From the NCBI GenBank assembly GCA_003219495.1, contig QHOZ01000082.1, positions 1 through 9,428 of the forward strand: DNA of 9,428 nucleotides, in the 5' to 3' direction. A program made the position numbers and the translations under genes. This document shows positions 6,177-9,428 of the stretch, piece by piece. Within the stretch, counting starts at the first letter, position 1; every line of letters starts with the position of its first letter. Source of the DNA: Verrucomicrobiota bacterium. Its GTDB lineage: Bacteria; Verrucomicrobiota; Verrucomicrobiae; Chthoniobacterales; UBA10450. The notes beneath the pieces were generated by a model. That model was not told the DNA's origin, searched no databases, and worked only from the letters and a program-made list of their open reading frames with translations.

Positions 6177-6958
6177 TCGGGCAAACCCAACCTGCCACCG
6201 CAGCCCAACGTTCAACGCCGGCTGCGCCGATGGTCGACAGCGTGCTCGCGACCGATCAGCTCGTGAAAATTTATGGCGGACGCGCGGTAGTTAACGGAGT
6301 GAATATTAACGCGCGCGCCGGCGAAGTAGTCGGCTTACTCGGACCGAACGGCGCCGGTAAGACGACTAGCTTTTACATGATCGTCGGACTCGTTAGGCCA
6401 AATAGCGGCCGCGTCCTATTCTCCGGCACTGACGTGACGGATTATCCGATGTTCAAACGCGCGCGTCTCGGGATGGGTTACTTGCCGCAGGAGGAATCGA
6501 TTTTCCGCAAAATGACGGTCGAGCAAAACATCATGGCGATTCTCGAGACGCTCTCGATCAGCAAAGCGGAGCGGAAACAGCGTTGCGAGCAATTGCTTCA
6601 CCAGTTCGGCATCGAGCGCATCGCCAAGAACCAGGCGCTAACGTTGAGCGGCGGCGAGAAGCGGCGATTGACGATCGCGCGATCGCTCGTGACCAAGCCG
6701 AAGTTGCTCATGCTCGACGAGCCGTTTAGCGGTGTCGATCCAATCGCGGTCTATGATGTGCAACAGATCATCGTGAATCTGAAAAAACTTGGGCTCGCGA
6801 TTTTAATTACGGACCACAACGTGCGCGAGACGCTGTCGATCGTGGATCGCGCGTATTTGATTTTCGAAGGCCGCGTCGAAAGCGAAGGCACGAGCGATTT
6901 TCTCATCAGCGACCCGATCAGCCGGCAATTGTATCTCGGGGAACGGTTCAAGATGTGA
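6173..6958 (+). CDS. lptB: LPS export ABC transporter ATP-binding protein
   Basis: LptB is the cytosolic ATPase that powers LPS extraction with LptF and LptG. The 261-residue protein has Walker A GPNGAGKTT (57-65) followed by the LptB-typical SFYMIVGLV, a Q-loop in GYLPQEESIF (102-111), the signature LSGGEKRR (158-165), Walker B LLMLDEP with the catalytic Glu183, the D-loop GVDP, and the H-loop His215 in ITDHNVRET. The C-terminus ends QLYLGERFKM, like the YLGEDFRL of E. coli. The ATG at 6173 overlaps the lptA stop (ATGA). It gives an Ala/Thr/Pro-rich N-terminal extension of about 20 residues; the ATG at 6230 would give the normal length of 242, and neither start has a clear ribosome binding site. 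The lptF and lptG partners are not in the window. Confidence 0.96.
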   Translation: MIGQTQPATAAQRSTPAAPMVDSVLATDQLVKIYGGRAVVNGVNINARAGEVVGLLGPNGAGKTTSFYMIVGLVRPNSGRVLFSGTDVTDYPMFKRARLGMGYLPQEESIFRKMTVEQNIMAILETLSISKAERKQRCEQLLHQFGIERIAKNQALTLSGGEKRRLTIARSLVTKPKLLMLDEPFSGVDPIAVYDVQQIIVNLKKLGLAILITDHNVRETLSIVDRAYLIFEGRVESEGTSDFLISDPISRQLYLGERFKM

Positions 6959-7472
6959 CGGCGCGTTCCCAGCGCCAAACCTTCAGATTATTTTCCGCGT
7001 CAATTGTCTCACCGATTTTGGTGAAGCCACACTTCTCGAGCACGCGAGTGGAAGCGTTTGGCTCGGCGAGCGTGTGGGCACAGATTTTTTTCAGACGCGA
7101 ATCGCCCGCGACGAATTCGCAGAGTGCTTTCGCAACTTCGGTCGCGTATCCACGGCCTTGATACGCGGGCGCGATGCCATAGGCGATCTCGGCTACGCCA
7201 TCCGGATCTGGCGGACCGGGAAAACCGCCGGTGCCGATCAACACATTGTCGATCTTGTGAATGACGGCGAAGCCGAATTGCCACGGGTCGAATTGCTTCG
7301 CTGTTTGCAGGCGCGCCTTGAAATCGGCGGACGCTTCGAGCATTTGCTCGTGAATTCCATCCGCGACGCGAAGTCCGGCGACGTTTTCAAATTCGGCCGG
7401 ACCGCGAAGCAATGCGCGCAAATGTCGCGGTAAATGCGGCGCGAGGATCAGGTTTGAAGTTTGAATCGTCAT
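6948..7472 (-). CDS. GNAT-family N-acetyltransferase (RimJ/RimL type)
   Basis: A 174-residue single-domain GNAT protein transferring an acetyl group from acetyl-CoA. The pattern fits the RimJ/RimL subgroup: TSNLILAPHLPRHLRALL at the N-terminus, a core strand VAEIAYGIAPAYQGRGYATE (93-112) with the acetyl-CoA loop Q/R-x-x-G-x-G/A as QGRGYA (105-110), and NASTRVLEKCGFTKIGE (139-155) near the end. RimJ/RimL-type proteins acetylate protein N-termini or small molecules; the substrate here cannot be told. It converges on lptB with an 11-base overlap of the two 3' ends and is divergent from hprK. No clear Shine-Dalgarno is seen before the ATG at 7472. Confidence 0.9.
   Translation of the reverse strand: MTIQTSNLILAPHLPRHLRALLRGPAEFENVAGLRVADGIHEQMLEASADFKARLQTAKQFDPWQFGFAVIHKIDNVLIGTGGFPGPPDPDGVAEIAYGIAPAYQGRGYATEVAKALCEFVAGDSRLKKICAHTLAEPNASTRVLEKCGFTKIGETIDAENNLKVWRWERAVTS
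6960..6994 (+). terminator. Weak terminator candidate after lptB
   Basis: GGCGC (6960-6964) and GCGCC (6972-6976) form a 5-bp stem with a 7-base loop immediately after the lptB stop. The T-rich stretch TTATTTT comes only 12 bases later, so an intrinsic terminator is weakly supported. The hairpin lies inside the converging acetyltransferase gene. Confidence 0.2.
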
Positions 7473-7489
7473 TGCGCAAACAGTGAGAG

Positions 7490-7511
7490 ATTCCGCGACA
7501 TCGCTCGGAAT
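7490..7511. promoter_or_regulatory. Imperfect dyad upstream of hprK, possible operator
   Basis: Perfect arms ATTCCG (7490-7495) and CGGAAT (7506-7511) are separated by 10 bases. An inner GCGA (7495-7498) can instead pair with TCGC (7501-7504), extending the outer ATTCC/GGAAT stem. It lies between the divergent acetyltransferase gene and hprK. A regulator site is possible, but chance is not excluded. Confidence 0.25.
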
Positions 7512-7513
7512 GA

Positions 7514-7529
7514 CAATTGATCAGAATTG
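7514..7529. promoter_or_regulatory. Small palindrome overlapping the putative hprK -35
   Basis: CAATT (7514-7518) and AATTG (7525-7529) are exact inverted arms around GATCAG. The element overlaps the TTGATC proposed as a -35 box, which is where a repressor would act. Evidence is positional only. Confidence 0.22.
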
Positions 7530-7566
7530 GAAATCGCGTGGTATCCGCGCTAGAAGTTAACATTCA

Positions 7567-8583
7567 ATGAGCAAGGGAGCCGCAACCGGAAGAGCGAGTC
7601 AGGCGACGCGCAATCCGCGCGAAACGGTGCCGGTCGTGACCGTGGAAAGCTTCTACAACTCGCACGCGGAAAAGTTGCAAATGAAATTGGAAGGGCCGCG
7701 CACCGGATTTCACCGGAAAATTCGCGAGCCCACCATCAACCGTCCCGGTCTCGCGCTCGCCGGCTTCTACACTTATTTCGCCGAGAAACGCGTGCAGGTT
7801 TTCGGCGCGGCCGAGCATTCGTATTTGAAAAGTCTGTCTGCGAAAGTGCGGGCGAAGCGTTACCGGAAGCTCTGTGCGTGTAAAATTCCGTGCGTTGTTG
7901 TATCGCGCGGATTTCATGTCGATGCCGCGTTGCTGGAGGCGGCGGAGAACGAGAAGATCGCGGTTTTTCGGACGCCGATGATCACGATGAAATTCATCAA
8001 CGCGGCGACGATCGCGCTCGAGATGGATTTTTCGCCGACGGTGACGGAGTTCGGAAGCATGGTGGACATTCTTGGGGTGGGCGTTTTGATTCGCGGCGCA
8101 AGCGGAATTGGCAAAAGCGAGACTGCGCTTGGCTTGATCGAGCGTGGTTACAGTTTGGTTTCGGACGACGTGACGCGCATCACATCGATTGAAGGACGCG
8201 AGTTGATGGCGACCTCGCCCGATCTCACACGCAATCACATGGAGGTGCGCGGCATCGGGATCATCAACGTCGCCTCGGTTTTTGGAATCGGCAGCATTCG
8301 GCTGGAGAAACGGCTCGATTTAGTCGTCACACTCGAGGAATGGGACAGCGTGCAAGAAATCGAGCGCGTCGGAATGGAACGCCAGGCTTACGAAATCCTC
8401 GGATTGAAAGTCCCGCATGTGACTATCCCGGTGAAACCCGGCCGCGACATCGCGCGCTTGATCGAAGTTGCGGCGATGGATCAGAAATTAAAAGGCCTCG
8501 GCCAAAACAGCGCCATCGACTTCAACACGAAGTTGCTCAATTTAATGGAACCAAGATCGACAACCACCAATGGGCCTGCTTAG
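7567..8583 (+). CDS. hprK: HPr kinase/phosphorylase, long form
   Basis: HprK phosphorylates HPr on its regulatory serine using ATP or PPi and can remove that phosphate, tuning the PTS to energy state. The 338-residue product has an N-terminal domain (about 20-150, with a variable 20-residue lead) and a C-terminal kinase domain: P-loop GASGIGKS (177-184), RGYSLVSDD (193-201), the HprK signature NHMEVRGIGIINV (223-235), and IPVKPGRDIARLIEVAAMD (287-305) leading to FNTKLL. Two deviations stand out: where Firmicutes HprK has the conserved HG before the P-loop, this protein has Phe162-Gly163, and RGHRL is replaced by RGYSL. The presence of a partner HPr with intact serine argues it is still functional. 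The gene overlaps ptsH by 14 bases and is followed by ptsI, so the three form an operon. Confidence 0.94.
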   Translation: MSKGAATGRASQATRNPRETVPVVTVESFYNSHAEKLQMKLEGPRTGFHRKIREPTINRPGLALAGFYTYFAEKRVQVFGAAEHSYLKSLSAKVRAKRYRKLCACKIPCVVVSRGFHVDAALLEAAENEKIAVFRTPMITMKFINAATIALEMDFSPTVTEFGSMVDILGVGVLIRGASGIGKSETALGLIERGYSLVSDDVTRITSIEGRELMATSPDLTRNHMEVRGIGIINVASVFGIGSIRLEKRLDLVVTLEEWDSVQEIERVGMERQAYEILGLKVPHVTIPVKPGRDIARLIEVAAMDQKLKGLGQNSAIDFNTKLLNLMEPRSTTTNGPA

Positions 8584-8881
8584 TCGCCGTTCGAGCGAAG
8601 CCTCGCCGCAACAAAAAATTGAAAAGGACGTGCCGGTGATCAACCGGCTCGGCTTGCACGCTCGTCCCGCGGCAATGTTTGTTCGAATCGCGAGCCGTTT
8701 TCGCTGTGAAATTTGGGTTTCGAAGGAAGGCGAAGAAGTGAATGGAAAGAGCATCATGGGGTTGATGATGCTCGCGGCCGGACAGGGATCGAAGCTTCAC
8801 CTTCGCTGCGAAGGACCGGACGCGGCGAAGGCGATCGCCGAGCTCGAGGAATTGATCAATGCGCGCTTTCATGAGGAGTAA
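8570..8881 (+). CDS. ptsH: Phosphocarrier protein HPr
   Basis: HPr accepts phosphate from PEP-phosphorylated EI on a histidine and is modified by HprK on a serine. In the 103-residue product, NRLGLHARPAAMFV (25-38) holds the active His30, and NGKSIMGLMML (58-68) holds the regulatory Ser61. The 31-residue spacing matches the His15/Ser46 pair of typical HPr. The first 15 residues (MGLLSRRSSEASPQQ) are an extension before the usual first strand KIEKDVPV. There is no start codon at the usual place; the two in-frame GTGs at 8630 and 8636 would cut into the first strand, so the ATG at 8570, inside the end of hprK, is favoured. No ribosome binding site is seen, consistent with translational coupling to hprK. 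Confidence 0.93.
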   Translation: MGLLSRRSSEASPQQKIEKDVPVINRLGLHARPAAMFVRIASRFRCEIWVSKEGEEVNGKSIMGLMMLAAGQGSKLHLRCEGPDAAKAIAELEELINARFHEE

Positions 8882-8888
8882 TTCTCCT
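8874..8888 (+). other. Small perfect hairpin at the ptsH-ptsI junction
   Basis: AGGAG (8874-8878) and CTCCT (8884-8888) form a 5-bp stem with TAATT, which includes the ptsH stop, in the loop. It is followed by TTTAG. It could be a weak attenuator or an mRNA structure hiding the AGGAG; it is too short to be a firm terminator. Confidence 0.35.
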
Positions 8889-8904
8889 TTAGAATCGCGC
8901 GCGA

Positions 8905-9428
8905 ATGAGCGGCGCTAAGAACGAAATCCGATTGCAAGGCGCGGGTGTTTCGCCCGGCCTCGCGCATGCCGTCATTCACGTGGTGCGCGACGATCACGAT
9001 GACGTCGCGCGTTATCAGATCGAGCGCGCGCAAATTGGAAACGAGATCGCGCGTTTCGAAACTGCGCTCGTCCAAACACGCGTCCAGATCCTCGAGATGC
9101 AGCAAAAAATCGCGGAAGCGATCGGCACCAAGGACGCCGCGATTTTCGATGCGCACCTTCTTGTCGTCGAAGACCGGACGTTGATCGATGAAGTATTGCG
9201 CCGGCTGGAGAGCGAACGTTGCAACGTCGAATGGGTTTTTCAAGAAGTCGCGAACAGTTATGCCGAAACGCTGAGCAAGATCGACGATCCTTATCTGCGC
9301 GAGCGCGCGGTCGATCTTCAGGACGTGGCGCGCCGGATCGTGAGAAATTTGCACGGTAAAACTCCCGAGCGGATTATGGCCGGGGTCGAGCCGCACATTT
9401 TGGTCGCGCACAATCTGACTCCATCAGA
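8905..9428 (+). CDS. ptsI: PTS enzyme I (phosphoenolpyruvate-protein phosphotransferase), 5' part
   Basis: EI takes phosphate from PEP and passes it to HPr. The frame from the ATG at 8905 stays open to the right edge and gives 174 complete residues, about the first 30% of the roughly 575-residue enzyme. It shows the EI N-terminal start IRLQGAGVSPGLAHA (8-22), the helical HPr-binding domain with IFDAHLLVVED (80-90), IDDPYLRERAVDLQDVARRI (126-145), and the return to the phosphohistidine domain with ILVAHNLTPS (165-174). The active-site histidine motif (GGxxSH) lies beyond the window. It begins 23 bases after ptsH; a TAG just upstream in frame fixes the ATG. No good ribosome binding site is near; the only SD-like AGGAG is 26 bases away, in a hairpin. 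Confidence 0.94.
   Translation, partial: MSGAKNEIRLQGAGVSPGLAHAVIHVVRDDHDDVARYQIERAQIGNEIARFETALVQTRVQILEMQQKIAEAIGTKDAAIFDAHLLVVEDRTLIDEVLRRLESERCNVEWVFQEVANSYAETLSKIDDPYLRERAVDLQDVARRIVRNLHGKTPERIMAGVEPHILVAHNLTPS

Larger units (their letters stand above)
7473..7566. promoter_or_regulatory. Divergent promoter region between the acetyltransferase gene and hprK
   Basis: This 94-base gap should contain the promoter of hprK-ptsH-ptsI. TTGATC at 7517-7522 followed after 16 bases by TGGTAT (7539-7544) is a weak sigma-70-like pair. Two dyads lie within it: an imperfect one at 7490-7511 (arms ATTCCG and CGGAAT, with an alternative inner pairing GCGA/TCGC), and CAATT-GATCAG-AATTG at 7514-7529, which would overlap the proposed -35. 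Confidence 0.3.

Noticed and set aside
5370..6215. A 281-residue antisense reading frame across lptC and lptA
   Set aside because: Basic, compositionally odd shadow of the genuine genes on the other strand, with no recognisable motif.
7564..8238. A 224-residue antisense reading frame opposite hprK
   Set aside because: Arg/His-rich shadow typical of a GC-rich gene; hprK motifs are clear on the plus strand.
8869..9411. A 180-residue antisense reading frame opposite ptsI
   Set aside because: It mirrors the codons of the recognisable enzyme I sequence; no ribosome binding site or family motif.
1..9428. CRISPR array, transposon, integron, tRNA or rRNA gene
   Set aside because: No regularly spaced repeats with spacers, no transposase or terminal inverted repeats, and no cloverleaf-type or rRNA sequence were seen on either strand.

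Overview
The window is a compact, gene-dense stretch of chromosome from a Gram-negative bacterium. It looks ordinary: no mobile element, CRISPR array, RNA gene or phage gene is visible. Two features together suggest a member of the PVC group, most likely a Verrucomicrobiota soil-type genome. One is Kdo/LPS export genes (kdsA, lptC, lptA, lptB). The other is a long-form HPr kinase (338 aa, with the extra N-terminal domain) followed by ptsH and ptsI. Proteobacterial HprK is usually the short form, and Firmicutes with the long form lack LPS. This placement is an inference from gene content, not a database match.

Layout. Positions 1-784 (minus strand): coaD and then a DUF177/YceD-type gene that runs off the left edge, the order usually followed by rpmF. 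Positions 897-2473 (plus): a tandem universal stress protein and a YwaF/TIGR02206 membrane protein, 5 bp apart. Positions 2474-3954 (minus): a membrane-bound spermidine-synthase-like protein whose membrane half and catalytic half lie in two different frames, so it is either frameshifted or split. It meets the YwaF gene stop to stop with no bases between. Positions 4143-6958 (plus): kdsA-lptC-lptA-lptB, all overlapping by 4-17 bases, which looks like one translationally coupled operon for Kdo synthesis and LPS transport. Positions 6948-7472 (minus): a GNAT acetyltransferase converging on lptB with an 11-base overlap. Positions 7567-9428 (plus): hprK-ptsH-ptsI, with ptsI cut by the right edge. 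This encodes a phosphorelay (EI to HPr, with HPr controlled by HprK); no sugar permease is visible.

The genes fall into a few cellular jobs: CoA synthesis plus ribosome-linked functions, stress and membrane proteins, LPS precursor synthesis and export, and regulatory PTS. Shine-Dalgarno sequences are weak or absent before most genes, and gene overlaps are the rule. The three longest gene-free gaps (785-896, 3955-4142, 7473-7566) are all divergent promoter regions, and two hold small dyads or direct repeats that could be operators. No gene-free stretch exceeds 300 bases.

I do not see an undescribed system here. The points most worth checking are the frame break in the spermidine-synthase-like gene, an oligomer (GTCGATCTT and its complement) that recurs 11 times in several reading frames, and an HprK that lacks a histidine conserved in Firmicutes HprK.
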